DNA of 64,000 nucleotides from Hydractinia symbiolongicarpus (GCF_029227915.1 NC_079876.1:38919828-38983827), one strand, 5' to 3'; positions 35,050-49,295 are shown, numbered from the stretch's first letter. Made by a program: numbers and translations. Notes: generated by a model not told the origin, from the sequence alone.

Positions 35050-38000
35050 TGCCGGGGATTAAACTTTTTTTATTCAGCGTCTCATCAAAAATGAAAACAT
35101 TTTTCAAAACTACAAGTCTCATGCGTTTTAGTGGTGAAAAAATAATTTAAAAATTCGTTAGGGAAATGAGTTTACTCACTGGGTACTTTCCTTGTATATT
35201 TTTGACTATACGGGCCAAGCCCCGGATTTACGGAAAATCGCGGGATTTCGTTTGCCGGCGATTAAACCTCTTTTATTAAGCGTCCCATCAAAAATGAAAA
35301 CATTTTTAAAAACTACAAGTCTTATGCGTTTTAGTGGTGAAAAAACAATTTAAAAAATCGTTCGGGAAATGAGTTTACACCCTGGGTACTTTCTTTGGAT
35401 ACTTTTGACTACACGGGCCGAGTCCGGGATTTACGGGAAATCGCAGGTTTTCGTTTGCCGGGGATTAAACTTTTTTGATTCAGCGTCTCATCAAAAATGA
35501 AAACATTTTTCAAAACTACAAGTCTCATGCGTTTTAGTGGTGAAAAAATAATTTAAAAATTCGTTAGGGAAATGAGTTTACTCACTGGGTACTTTCCTTG
35601 TATATTTTTGACTATACGGGCCGAGACCGGGATTTACGGGAAATCGCGGATTTTCGTTTGCCGGCGATTAAACTTCTTTTATTCAGCGTCTTATCAAAAA
35701 TGAAAACATTTTTAAAAACTACAAGTCTCATGCGTTGTAGTGGTGAAAAAATAATTTAAAAAATCGTTCGGGAAATGAGTTTACACCCTGGGTACTTTCT
35801 TTGGATACTTTTGACTATACGGGCCGAGTCCGGGATTTACGGGAAATCGCAGGTTTTCGTTTGCCGGGGATTAAACTTTTTTTATTCAGCGTCTCATCAA
35901 AAATGAAAACATTTTTCAAAACTACAAGTCTCATGCGTTTTAGTGGTGAAAAAATAATTTAAAAATTCGTTAGGGAAATGAGTTTACTCACTGGGTACTT
36001 TCCTTGTATATTTTTGACTATACGGGCCGAGACCGGGATTTACGGGAAATCGCGGATTTTCGTTTGCCGGCGATTAAACTTCTTTTATTCAGCGTGTCAT
36101 CAAAAATGAAAACATTTTTAAAAACTACAAGTCTCATGCGTTGTAGTGGTGAAAAAATAATTTAAAAAATCGTTCGGGAAATGAGTTTACACCCTGGGTA
36201 CTTTCTTTGTATACTTTTGACTATACGGGCCGAGTCCGGGATTTACGGGAAATCGCAGGTTTTCGTTGCCGGCGATTAAACTTCTTTAATTCAGCGTCTC
36301 ATCAAAAATGAAAACATTTTTGAAAACTACAAGTCTCATGCGTTTTAGTGGTGAAAAAATAATTTAAAAATTCGTTAGGGAAATGAGTTTACTCACTGGG
36401 TACTTTCCTTGTATACTTTTGATTATACGGGCCGAGATCGGGATTTACGGGAAATCGCGGATTTTCGTTTGCCGGCGATTAAACTTCTTTTATTCAGCGT
36501 CTCATCAAAAATGAAAACATTTTTAAAAACTGCAAGTCTCATGCGTTGTAGTGGTGAAAAAATAATTTAAAAAATCGTTCGAGAAATGAGTTTACACCCT
36601 GGGTACTTTCTTTGGATACTTTTGACTATACGGGCTGAGTCCGGGATTTACGGGAAATCGCAGGTTTTCGTTTGCCGGCCATTAAACTTCTTTTATTCAG
36701 CGTCTCATCAAAAATGAAAACATTTTTGAAAACTACAAGTTTCATGCGTTTTAGTGGTGAAAAAATAATTTAAAAATTCGTTAGGGAAATGAGTTTACTC
36801 ACTGGGTACTTTCCTTGTATACTTTTGACTATACGGGCCGAGATCGGGATTTACGGGAAATCGCGGATTTTCGTTTGCCATCGATTAAACTTCTTTTATT
36901 CAGCGTCTCATCAAAAATGAAAACATTTTTAAAAACTACAAGTCTCATGCGTTGTAGTGGTGAAAAAATAATTTAAAAAATCGTTCGAGAAAGAGTTTAC
37001 ACCCTGGGTACTTTCTTTGGATACTTTTGACTATACGGGCCGAGTCCGGGATTTACGGGAAATCGCAGGTTTTCGTTTGCCGGCGATTAAACTTCTTTTA
37101 TTCAGCGTCTCATCAAAAATGAAAACATTTTTCAAAACTACAAGTCTCATGCGTTTTAGTGGTGAAAAAATAATTTAAAAATTCGTTCGGGAAATGAGTT
37201 TACTCACTGGGTACTTTCCTTGTATCTTTTTGACTATACGGGCCGAGACCGGGATTTACGGGAAATCACGGATTTTCGTTTGCCGGCGATTAAACTTCTT
37301 TTATTCAGCGTCTCATCAAAAATGAAAACATTTTTAAAAACTACAAGTCTCATGCGTTGTAGTGGTGAAAAAATAATTTAAAAAATCGTTCGGGAAATGA
37401 GTTTACACCCTGGGTACTTTCTTTGTATACTTTTGACTATACGGGCCGAGTCCGGGATTTACGGGAAATCGCAGGTTTTCGTTTGCCGGCGATTAAACTT
37501 CTTTTATTCAGCGTCTCATCAAAAATGAAAACATTTTTGAAAACTACAAGTCTCATGCGTTTTAGTGGTGAAAAAATAATTTAAAAATTCGTTAGGGAAA
37601 TGAGTTTACTCACTGGGTACTTTCCTTGTATACTTTTGACTATACGGGCCGAGATCGGAATTTACGGGAAATCGCGGATTTTCGTTTGCCGGGGATTAAA
37701 CTTTTTTTATTCAGCGTCTCATCAAAAATGAAAACATTTTTCAAAACTACAAGTCTCATGCGTTTTAGTGGTGAAAAAATAATATAAAAATTCGTTAGGG
37801 AAATGAGTTTACTCACTGGGTACTTTCCTTGTATATTTTGGACTATACGGGCCGAGACCGGGATTTACGGGAAATCGCGGATTTTCGTTTGCCGGCGATT
37901 AAACTTCTTTTATTCAGCGTCTCATCAAAAATGAAAACATTTTTAAAAACTACAAGTCTCATGCGTTGTAGTGGTGAAAAAATAATTTAAAAAATCGTTC

Positions 38001-39755
38001 GGGAAATGAGTTTACACCCTGGGTACTTTCTTTGTATACTTTTGACTATACGGGCCGAGTCCGGGATTTACGGGAAATCGCAGGTTTTCGTTGCCGGCGA
38101 TTAAACTTCTTTAATTCAGCGTCTCATCAAAAATGAAAACATTTTTGAAAACTACATGTCTCATGCGTTTTAGTGGTGAAAAAATAATTTAAAAATTCGT
38201 TAGGGAAATGAGTTTACTCACTGGGTATTTTCCTTGTATACTTTTGATTATACGGGCCGAGATCGGGATTTACGGGAAATCGCGGATTTTCGTTTGCCGG
38301 CGATTAAACTTCTTTTATTCAGCGTCTCATCAAAAATGAAAACATTTTTAAAAACTACAAGTCTCATGCGTTGTAGTGGTGAAAAAATAATTTAAAAAAT
38401 CGTTCGAGAAATGAGTTTACACCCTGGGTACTTTCTTTGGATACTTTTGTCTATACGGGCTGAGTCCGGGATTTACGGGAAATCGCAGGTTTTCGTTTGC
38501 CGGCGATTAAACTTCTTTTATTCAGCGTCTCATCAAAAATGAAAACATTTTTGAAAACTACAAGTTTCATGCGTTTTAGTGGTGAAAAAATAATTTAAAA
38601 ATTCGTTAGGGAAATGAGTTTACTCACTGGGTACTTTCCTTGTATACTTTTGACTATACGGGCCGAGATCGGGATTTACGGGAAATCGCGGATTTTCGTT
38701 TGCCATCGATTAAACTTCTTTTATTCAGCGTCTCATCAAAAATGAAAACATTTTTAAAAACTACAAGTCTCATGCGTTGTAGTGGTGAAAAAATAATTTA
38801 AAAAATCGTTCGAGAAAGAGTTTACACCCTGGGTACTTTCTTTGGATACTTTTGACTATACGGGCCGAGTCCGGGATTTACGGGAAATCGCAGGTTTTCG
38901 TTTGCCGGCGATTAAACTTCTTTTATTCAGCGTCTCATCAAAAATGAAAACATTTTTCAAAACTACAAGTCTCATGCGTTTTAGTGGTGAAAAAATAATT
39001 TAAAAATTCGTTCGGGAAATGAGTTTACTCACTGGGTACTTTCCTTGTATATTTTTGACTATACGGGCCGAGACCGGGATTTACGGGAAATCGCGGATTT
39101 TCGTTTGCCGGCGATTAAACTTCTTTTATTCAGCGTCTCATCAAAAATGAAAACATTTTTAAAAACTACAAGTCTCATGCGTTGTAGTGGTGAAAAAATA
39201 ATTTAAAAAATCGTTCGAGAAATGAGTTTACACCCTGGGTACTTTCTTTGTATACTTTTGACTATACGGGCCGAGTCCGGGATTTACGGGAAATCGCAGG
39301 TTTTCGTTTGCCGGCGATTAAACTTCTTTTATTCAGCGTCTCATCAAAAATGAAAACATTTTTGAAAACTACAAGTCTCATGCGTTTTAGTGGTGAAAAA
39401 ATAATTTAAAAATTCGTTAGGGAAATGAGTTTACTCACTGGGTACTTTCCTTGTATACTTTTGACTATACGGGCCGAGATCGGAATTTACGGGAAATCGC
39501 GGATTTTCGTTTGCCGGCGATTAAACTTCTTTTATTCAGCGTCTCATCAAAAATGAAAACATTTTTAAAAACTACAAGTCTCATGCGTTGTAGCGGTGAA
39601 AAAATAATTTAAAAAATCGTTCGAGAAATGAGTTTACACCCTGGGTTCTATCTTTGTATACTTTTGACTATACGGGCCGAGTCTGGGATTTACGGGAAAT
39701 TGCAGGTTTTCGTTTGCCGGCGATTAAACTTCTTTTATTCAGCGTCTCATCAAAA
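35050..39755 (+). repeat. Dimeric (about 406 bp) alternation organised as a 9-monomer repeat
   Basis: Two monomer types alternate. Type 1 is GCGTTGTAG with TTCGGG or TTCGAG, ACACCCTGGG, often TTTGGATAC, and GCAGGTTTTCG. Type 2 is GCGTTTTAG with TTCGTTAGGG, TCACTGGG, CCTTGTATA and GCGGATTTTCG. The phase slips once, where two type 2 monomers are adjacent (37526 and 37729). Longer markers repeat at 1825 bp: TTTCGTTGCCGG (one T short) at 36261 and 38086, TTGCCATCGATT near 36876 and 38701, and CGAGAAAGAGTTT near 36986 and 38811. The HOR is thus four dimers plus one extra monomer. Confidence 0.87.
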
Positions 39756-40973
39756 ATGAAAACATTTTTAAAAACTACAAGTCTCATGGGCTTTAGTGGT
39801 GAAATAATAATTTAAAAAATCGTTTGGGAAATTAGTTTACTCCCTGGGTACTTTCTTTGTATACTTTTGACTATACGGGCCGAGTCCGGGATTTACGGGA
39901 AATCGCAGGTTTTCGTTTGCCGGCGATTAAACTTCTTTTATTCAGCGTCTCATCAAAAATGAAAACATTTTTGAAAACTACAAGTCTCACGCATTTTAGT
40001 GGTGAAAAAAAAATTTAAAAAATCGTTCGGGAAATGAGTTTACTTCCTGGGTACTTTCTTTGTATACATTCGACTATACGGGCCAAGCCCCGGATTTACG
40101 GAAAATCGCGGGATTTCGTTTGCCGGCGATTAAACCTCTTTTATTAAGCGTCCCATCAAAAATGAAAACATTTTTAAAAACTACAAGTCTCATGCGTTTT
40201 AGTGGTGAAAAAACAATTTAAAAAATCGTTCGGGAAATGAGTTTACACTCTGGGTACTTTCTTTGTATACTTTTGACTATACGGGCCGAGTCCGGGATTT
40301 ACGGGAAATCGCAGGTTTTCGTTTGCCGGCGATTAAACTTCTTTAATTCAGCGTCTCATCAAAAATGAAAACATTTTTGAAAACTACAAGTCTCATGCGT
40401 TTTAGTGGTGAAAAAATAATTTAAAAATTCGTTAGGGAAATGAGTTTACTCACTGGGTACTTTCCTTGTATACTTTTGTTTATACGGGCCGAGATCGGGA
40501 TTTACGGGAAATCGCGGATTTTCGTTTGCCGGCGATTAAACTTCTTTTATTCAGCGTCTCATCAAAAATGAAAACATTTTTAAAAACTACAAGTCTCATG
40601 CGTTGTAGTGGTGAAAAAATAATTTAAAAAATCGTTCGAGAAATGAGTTTACACCCTGGGTACTTTCTTTGGATACTTTTGACTATACGGGCTGAGTCCG
40701 GGATTTACGGGAAATCGCAGGTTTTCGTTTGCCGGCGATTAAACTTCTTTTATTCAGCGTCTCATCAAAAATGAAAACATTTTTGAAAACTACAAGTCTC
40801 ATGCGTTTTAGTGGTGAAAAAATAATTTAAACATTCGTTAGGGAAATGAGTTTACTCACTGGGTACTTTCCTTGTATACTTTTGACTATACGGGCCGAGA
40901 TCGGGATTTACGGGAAATCGCGGATTTTCGTTTGCCGGCGATTAAACTTCTTTTATTCAGCGTCTCATCAAAA
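39756..40973 (+). repeat. Mosaic satellite monomers
   Basis: Six monomers that mix types from neighbouring domains: GGGCTTTAG / TTTGGGAAATTAG (as in 26-34 kb), CTCACGCATTTT and CCCCGGATTTACGGAAAATC (as in 31-35 kb), then type 1 / type 2 alternation (as in 35-39 kb). No non-satellite sequence. Confidence 0.75.
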
Positions 40974-43900
40974 ATGAAAACATTTTTAAAAACTACAAGT
41001 CTCATGGGCTTTAGTGGTGAAATAATAATTTAAAAAATCGTTCGGGAAATGAGTTTACACCCTGGGTACTTTCTTTGTATACTTTTGACTATACGGGCCG
41101 AGTCCGGGATTTACGGGAAATCGCAGGTTTTCGTTTGCCAGCGATTAAACTTCTTTTATTCAGCGTCTCATCAAAAATGAAAACATTTTTGAAAACTACA
41201 AGTCTCATGCGTTTTAGTGGTGAAAAAATAATTTAAAAATTCGTTAGGGAAATGAGTTTACTTACTGGGTACTTTCCTTGTATACTTTTGACTATACGGG
41301 CCGAGATCGGGATTTACGGGAAATCGCAGGTTTTCGTTTGCCGGCGATTAAACTTCTTTTATTCAGCGTCTCATCAAGAATGAAAACATTTTTGAAAACT
41401 ACAAGTCTCATGCATTTTAGTGGTGAAAAAAAAATTTAAAAAATCGTTCGGGAAATGAGTTTACTTCCTGGGTACTTTCTTTGTATGCATTCGACTATAC
41501 GGGCCAAGCCCCGGATTTACGGAAAATCGCGGGATTTCGTTTGCCGGCGATTAAACCTCTTTTATTAAGCGTCTCATCAAAAATGAAAACATTTTTAAAA
41601 ACTACAAGTCTCATGGGCTTTAGTGGTGAAAAAATAATTTAAAAATTCGTTAGGGAAATGAGTTTACTCACTGGGTACTTTCCTTGTATATTTTTGACTA
41701 TACGAGCCGAGACCAGGATTTACGGGAAATCGCGGATTTTCGTTTGCCGGCGATTAAACTTCTTTTATTCAGCGTCTCATCAAAAATGAAAACATTTTTG
41801 AAAACTACAAGTCTCATGCGTTGTAGTGGTGAAAAAATAATTTAAAAATTCGTTAGGGAAATGAGTTTACTCACTGGGTACTTTCCTTGTATACTTTTGA
41901 CTATACGGGCCGAGATCGAGATTTACGGGAAATCGCGGATTTTCGTTTGCCGGCGATTAAACTTCTTTTATTCAGCGTCTCATCAAAAATGAAAACATTT
42001 TTAAAAACTACAAGTCTCATGCGTTGTAGTGGTGAAAAAATAATTTAAAAAATCGTTCGAGAAATGAGTTTACACCTTGGGTTCTATCTTTGTATACTTT
42101 TGACTATACGGGCCGAGTCTGGGATTTTCGGGAAATCGCAGGTTTTCGTTTGCCGGCGATTAAACCACTTTCATTAAGCGTCTCATCAAAAATAAAAAGA
42201 ATTCTGAAAACGACAAGTCTCATGCGTTTTAGTGGTGAAAAAATTATTTAAAAAATCGTTCGGGAAATGAGTTTACTCACTGGGTACTTTCCTTGTATAC
42301 TTTTGACTATACGGGCCGAGATCGGGATTTACGGGAAATCGCGGATTTTTCGTTTGCCGGCGATTAAACTTCTTTTATTCAGCGTCTCATCAAAAATGAA
42401 AACATTTTTAAAAACTACAAGTCTCACGGGCTTTAGAGGTGAAATGATAATTTAAAAAATCGTTCGGAAAATGAGTTTACACCCTGGGTACTTTCTTTGT
42501 ATACTTTTGACTATACGGGCCGAGTCCGGGATTTACGGGAAATCGCTGGTTTTCGTTTGCCGGCGATTAAACTTCTTTTATTCAGCGTCTCATCAAAAAT
42601 GAAAACATTTTTAAAAACTACAAGTCTCATGGGCTTTAGTGGTGAAATAATAATTTAAAAAATCGTTCGGGAAATGAGTTTACACCCTGGGTACTTTCTT
42701 TGTATACTTTTGACTATACGGGCCGAGTCCGGGATTTACGGGAAATCGCAGGTTTTCGTTTGCCAGCGATTAAACTTCTTTTATTCAGCGTCTCATCAAA
42801 AATGAAAACATTTTTGAAAACTACAAGTCTCATGCGTTTTAGTGGTGAAAAAATAATTTAAAAATTCGTTAGGGAAATGAGTTTACTTACTGGGTACTTT
42901 CCTTGTATACTTTTGACTATACGGGCCGAGATCGGGATTTACGGGAAATCGCAGGTTTTCGTTTGCCGGCGATTAAACTTCTTTTATTCAGCGTCTCATC
43001 AAGAATGAAAACATTTTTGAAAACTACAAGTCTCATGCATTTTAGTGGTGAAAAAAAAATTTAAAAAATCGTTCGGGAAATGAGTTTACTTCCTGGGTAC
43101 TTTCTTTGTATGCATTCGACTATACGGGCCAAGCCCCGGATTTACGGAAAATCGCGGGATTTCGTTTGCCGGCGATTAAACCTCTTTTATTAAGCGTCTC
43201 ATCAAAAATGAAAACATTTTTAAAAACTACAAGTCTCATGGGCTTTAGTGGTGAAAAAATAATTTAAAAATTCGTTAGGGAAATGAGTTTACTCACTGGG
43301 TACTTTCCTTGTATATTTTTGACTATACGAGCCGAGACCAGGATTTACGGGAAATCGCGGATTTTCGTTTGCCGGCGATTAAACTTCTTTTATTCAGCGT
43401 CTCATCAAAAATGAAAACATTTTTGAAAACTACAAGTCTCATGCGTTGTAGTGGTGAAAAAATAATTTAAAAATTCGTTAGGGAAATGAGTTTACTCACT
43501 GGGTACTTTCCTTGTATACTTTTGACTATACGGGCCGAGATCGAGATTTACGGGAAATCGCGGATTTTCGTTTGCCGGCGATTAAACTTCTTTTATTCAG
43601 CGTCTCATCAAAAATGAAAACATTTTTAAAAACTACAAGTCTCATGCGTTGTAGTGGTGAAAAAATAATTTAAAAAATCGTTCGAGAAATGAGTTTACAC
43701 CTTGGGTTCTATCTTTGTATACTTTTGACTATACGGGCCGAGTCTGGGATTTTCGGGAAATCGCAGGTTTTCGTTTGCCGGCGATTAAACCACTTTCATT
43801 AAGCGTCTCATCAAAAATAAAAAGAATTCTGAAAACGACAAGTCTCATGCGTTTTAGTGGTGAAAAAATTATTTAAAAAATCGTTCGGGAAATGAGTTTA

Positions 43901-44223
43901 CTCACTGGGTACTTTCCTTGTATACTTTTGACTATACGGGCCGAGATCGGGATTTACGGGAAATCGCGGATTTTTCGTTTGCCGGCGATTAAACTTCTTT
44001 TATTCAGCGTCTCATCAAAAATGAAAACATTTTTAAAAACTACAAGTCTCATGGGCTTTAGAGGTGAAATGATAATTTAAAAAATCGTTCGGAAAATGAG
44101 TTTACACCCTGGGTACTTTCTTTGTATACTTTTGACTATACGGGCCGAGTCCGGGATTTACGGGAAATCGCTGGTTTTCGTTTGCCGGCGATTAAACTTC
44201 TTTTATTCAGCGTCTCATCAAAA
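40974..44223 (+). repeat. 8-monomer higher-order repeat, two nearly identical copies of 1625 bp
   Basis: Copies 40974-42598 and 42599-44223. All rare variants recur at exactly 1625 bp: TCATCAAGAATG (41371 and 42996), TATGCATTCGAC, ACGAGCCGAGACCAGG, GATCGAGATTT, CCTTGGGTTC, AAAGAATTCTGAAAACGAC, AAAATTATTT, GGATTTTTCG, AGAGGTGAAATGATAA and CGCTGGTTTTCG. Reading both copies I noticed one clear difference (CTCACGGG near 42426 versus CTCATGGG near 44051). This appears to be the youngest large duplication in the window. Confidence 0.93.
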
Positions 44224-47066
44224 ATGAAAACATTTTTGAAAACTACAAGTCTCATGCGTTTTAGTGGTGAAAAAATAATTTAAAAATTCGTTAGGGAAAT
44301 GAGTTTACTCACTGGGTACTTTCCTTGTATACTTTTGACTATACGGGCCGAGATCGGGATTTACGGGAAATCGCGGATTTTTCGTTTGCCGGCGATTAAA
44401 CTTCTTTTATTCAGCGTCTCATCAAAAATGAAAACATTTTTAAAAACTACAAGTCTCATCCGTTTTAGTGGTGAAAAAATAATTTAAAAAATCGTTCGGG
44501 AAATGAGTTTACTCCCTGGGTACTTTCTTTGTATACTTTTGACTATACGGGCCGAGTCCGGGATTTACGGGAAGTCGCGGGTTTTTGTTTGCCGGCGATT
44601 AAACTTCTTTTATTCAGCGTCTCATCAAAAATGAAAATATTTTTAAATACTACAAGTCTCATGGGCTTTAGTGGTGAAAAAATAATTTAAAAAATCGTTC
44701 AGGAAATGAGTTTACTCCCTGGGTACTTTCTTTGTATACTTTTGACTATGCGGTCCGAGTCCGGGGTTTAGGGGAAATGGCGGGTTTTCGTTTGCCGGCG
44801 ATTAAACTTCTTTTATTTAGCGTCTCACCAAAAATGAAAACATTTTTGAAAACTACAAGTCTCAAGCGTTTTAGTGGTGAAAAGATAATTTAAAAAATCG
44901 TTTTGGAAATGAGTTTACTCACAGGGTACTTTCTTTGTATACATTGGACTATACGGGCCAAGCCCGGGATTTACGGGAAATCGCGTGTTTTCGTTTGCCG
45001 GCGATTAAACTTCTTTTATTCAGCGTCTCATCAAAAATGAAAACATTTTTGAAAACTACAAGTCTCATGGGTTTTAGTGGTGAAAAAATAATTTAAAAAA
45101 TCGTTCGGGAAATGAGTTTACTCACTGGGCACTTTCCTTGTATACTTTTGACTATACGGGACGAGACCGGGATTTACGGGAAATTGCGGGTTTTCGTTTG
45201 CCGGCGATTAAACTTCTTTTATTCAGCGTCTCATCAAAAATGAAAACATTTTTAAAAACTACAAGTCTCATGGGCTTTAGTGGTGAAATAATAATTTAAA
45301 AAATCGTGTGGGAAATGAGTTTACTCCCTGGGTACTTTCTTTGTATACTTTTGACTATACGGGCCGAGTGCGGGATTTACGGGAAATCGGAGGTTTTCGT
45401 TTGCCGGCGATTAAACTTCTTTTATTCATCGTCTCATCAAAAATGAAAACATTTTTAAAAACTACACGTCTCATGCGTTTTAGTGGTGAAAAAATAATTT
45501 AAAAAATCGTTCGGGAAATGAGTTTACACCCTGGGTACTTTCTTTGTATACTTTTGACTATACGGGCCGAGTCCGGGATTTACGGGAAATCGCAGGTTTT
45601 TGTTTGCCGGTGATTAAACTTCTTTTATTCAGCGTCTCATCAAAAATGAAAACATTTTTGAAAACTACAAGTCTCATGCGTTTTGGTGGTGAAAAAATAA
45701 TTTAAAAATTCGTTAGGGAAATGAGTTTACTCACTGGGTACTTTCCTTGTATACTTTTGACTATACGGGCCGAGATCGGGATTTACGGGAAATCGCGGAT
45801 TTTTCGTTTGCCGGCGATTAAACTTCTTTTATTCAGCGTCTCATCAAAAATGAAAACATTTTTAAAAACTACAAGTCTCATCCGTTTTAGTGGTGAAAAA
45901 ATAATTTAAAAAATCGTTCGGGAAATGAGTTTACTCCCTGGGTACTTTCTTTGTATACTTTTGACTATACGGGCCGAGTCCGAGATTTACGGGAAGTCGC
46001 GGGTTTTTGTTTGCCGGCGACTAAATTTTTTTTATTCAGCGTCTCATCAAAAATGAAAATATTTTTAAATACTACAAGTCTCATGGGCTTTAGTGGTGAA
46101 ATAACAATTTAAAAAATCGTTCGGGAAATGAGTTTACACCCTGGGTACTTTTTTTGTATACTTTTCACTATACGGGCCGAGTCCGGGATTTACGGGAAAT
46201 CGCAGGTTTTCGTTTCCGGCGATTAAACTTCTTTTATTCAGCGTCTCATCAAAAATGAAAACATTTTTAAAAACTACAAGTCTCATGCGTTTTAGTGGTG
46301 AAAAAATAATTTAAAAAATCGTTCGGGAAATGAGTTTACTCCCTGGGTACTTTCTTTGTATACTTTTGACTATGCGGTCCGAGTCCGGGGTTTAGGGGAA
46401 ATGGCGGGTTTTCGTTTGCCGGCGATTAAACTTCTTTTATTTAGCGTCTCACCAAAAATGAAAACATTTTTGAAAACTACAAGTCTCAAGCGTTTTAGTG
46501 GTGAAAAGATAATTTAAAAAATCGTTTTGGAAATGAGTTTACTCACAGGGTACTTTCTTTGTATACATTGGACTATACGGGCCAAGCCCGGGATTTACGG
46601 GAAATCGCGTGTTTTCGTTTGCCTGCGATTAAACTTCTTTTATTCAGCGTCTCATCAAAAATGAAAACATTTTTGAAAACTACAAGTCTCATGTGTTTTA
46701 GTGGTGAAAAAATAATTTAAAAAATCGTTCGGGAAATGAGTTTACTCACTGGGCACTTTCCTTGTATACTTTTGACTATACGGGACGAGACCGGGATTTA
46801 CGGGAAATTGCGGGTTCTCGTTTGCCGGCGATTAAACTTCTTTTATTCAGCGTCTCATCAAAAATGAAAACATTTTTAAAAACTACAAGTCTCATGGGCT
46901 TTAGTGGTGAAATAATAATTTAAAAAATCGTGTGGGAAATGAGTTTACTCCCTGGGTACTTTCTTTGTATACTTTTGACTATACGGGCCGAGTGCGGGAT
47001 TTACGGGAAATCGGAGGTTTTCGTTTGCCGGCGATTAAACTTCTTTTATTCATCGTCTCATCAAAA
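44224..47066 (+). repeat. 7- to 8-monomer higher-order repeat
   Basis: The first part recurs at about 1422 bp (TTTTTCGTTTGCCGG units at 44299 and 45721, AAAATATTTTTAAATAC at 44631 and 46053). The later part recurs at 1624 bp (CTATGCGGTCCGAG at 44746 and 46370, GTGTGGGAAATGAG at about 45308 and 46932). The second copy therefore gained one monomer near 46256. Markers shared with 55-64 kb (ATTGGACTATAC, GGGAAATCGCGTG, CTCAAGCG) tie these two distant domains together. Confidence 0.83.
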
Positions 47067-48690
47067 ATGAAAACATTTTTGAAAACTACACGTCTCATGC
47101 GTTTTAGTGGTGAAAAAATAATTTAAAAAATCGTTCGGGAAATGAGTTTACACCCTGGGTACTTTCTTTGTATACTTTTGACTATACGGGCCGAGTCCGG
47201 GATTTACGGGAAATCGCAGGTTTTTGTTTGCCGGTCATTAAACTTCTTTTATTCAGCGTCTCATCAAAAATGAAAACATTTTTGAAAACTACATGTCTCA
47301 TACGTTGTAGTGGTGAAAAAATAATTTAAAAATTCGTTCCGGAAATGAGTTTACTCACTGGGTACTTTTCTTGTATACTTTTAACTATACGGGCCAAGTC
47401 CGGGATTTACGGGAAATCGCGGGTTTTCGTTTGCCCGCGATTAAACCTCTTTTATTAAGCGTCCCATCAAAAAAGAAAACATTTTTAAAAACTACAAGTC
47501 TCATGCGTTTTAGTGGTGAAAAAACAATTTAAAAAATCGTTCGGGAAATGAGTTTACACCCTGGGTACTTTCTTTGGATACTTTTGACTATACGGGCCGA
47601 GTCCGGGATTTACAGGAAATCGCAGATTTTCGTTTGCCGGCGATTAAACTTCTTTTATTCAGCGTCTCATCAAAAATGAAAACATTTTTGAAAACTACAA
47701 GTCTCATGCGTTTAAGTGGTGAAAAATTAATTTAAAAATTCGTTAGGGAAATGAGTTTACTCCCTGGGTACTTTCCTTGAATATTTTTGACTATACGGGC
47801 CGAGACCGGCATTTACGGGAAATCGGAGGTTTTCGTTTGCCGGCGATTAAACTTCTTTTATTCATCGTCTCATCAAAAATGAAAACATTTTTGAAAACTA
47901 CACGTCTCATGCGTTTTAGTGGTGAAAAAATAATTTAAAAAATCGTTCGGGAAATGAGTTTACACCCTGGGTACTTTCTTTGTATACTTTTGACTATACG
48001 GGCCGAGTCCGGGATTTACGGGAAATCGCAGGTTTTTGTTTGCCGGTGATTAAACTTCTTTTATTCAGCGTCTCATCAAAAATGAAAACATTTTTGAAAA
48101 CTACATTTCTCATACGTTGTAGTGGTGAAAAAATAATTTAAAAATTCGTTCCGGAAATGAGTTTACTCACTGGGTACTTTTCTTGTATACTTTTAACTAT
48201 ACGGGCCAAGTCCGGGATTTACGGGAAATCGCGGGTTTTCGTTTGCCCGCGATTAAACCTCTTTTATTAAGCGTCCCATCAAAAAAGAAAACATTTTTAA
48301 AAACTACAAGTCTCATGCGTTTTAGTGGTGAAAAAACCATTTAAAAAATCGTTCGGGAAATGAGTTTACACCCTGGGTACTTTCTTTGGATACTTTTGAC
48401 TATACGGGCCGAGTCCGGGATTTACAGGAAATCGCAGATTTTCGTTTGCCGGCGATTAAACTTCTTTTATTCAGCGTCTCATCAAAAATGAAAACATTTT
48501 TGAAAACTACAAGTCTCATGCGTTTAAGTGGTGAAAAATTAATTTAAAAATTCGTTAGGGAAATGAGTTTACTCCCTGGGTACTTTCCTTGAATATTTTT
48601 GACTATACGGGCCGAGACCGGGATTTACGGGAAATCGCGGATTTTCGTTTGCCGGCGATTAAACTTCTTTTATTCAGCGTCTCATCAAAA
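47067..48690 (+). repeat. 4-monomer higher-order repeat, two copies of 812 bp
   Basis: Copies 47067-47878 and 47879-48690. Markers at 812-bp spacing are TTCGTTCCGG, TTTGCCCGCGATT, CCCATCAAAAAAGAAAAC, CGTTTAAGTGG with GAAAAATTAATTT, and CCTTGAATATTTT. The last monomer differs between copies in its 3' part (GGAGGTTTTCG versus GCGGATTTTCG), which suggests exchange inside a monomer. Confidence 0.85.
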
Positions 48691-49295
48691 ATGAAAACAT
48701 TTTTGAAAACTACAAGTCTCATGCGTTTTAGTGGTGAAAAAATAATTTAAAAAATCGTTCGGGAAATGAGTTTACTCACTGGGCACTTTCCTTGTATACT
48801 TTTCACTATACGGGCCGAGTGCGGGATTTACGGGAAATCGGAGGTTTTCGTTTCCCGGCGATTAAACTTCTTTTATTCATCGTCTCATCAAAAATGAAAA
48901 CATTTTTGAAAACTACACGTCTCATGCGTTTTAGTGGTGGAAAAATAATTTAAAAAATCGTTGGGGAAATGAGTTTACACCCTGGGTACTTTCCTTGAAT
49001 ATTTTTGACTATACGGTCCGAGACCGGGATTTACGGGAAATCGCGGATTTTCGTTTGCCGGTGATTAAACTTCTTTTATTCAGCGTCTCATCAAAATGAA
49101 AACATTTTTAAAAACTACAAGTCTCATGCGTTGTAGTGGTGAAAAAATAACTTAAAAAATCGTTCGGGAAATGAGTTTACACCCTGGGTACTTTCTTTGT
49201 ATACTTTTGACTATACGGGCCGAGATCGGGATTTACGGGAAATCGCGGATTTTCGTTTGCCGGCGATTAAACTTCTTTTATTCAGCGTCTCATCA
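48691..49295 (+). repeat. Mosaic satellite monomers
   Basis: Three monomers that combine markers of the 44-48 kb domains (ACACGTCTC, CATCGTCTC, CCTTGAATATTTT) with type 1 monomers. One has CTCATCAAAATG, one A fewer than usual, near 49090. No unique sequence. Confidence 0.75.
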
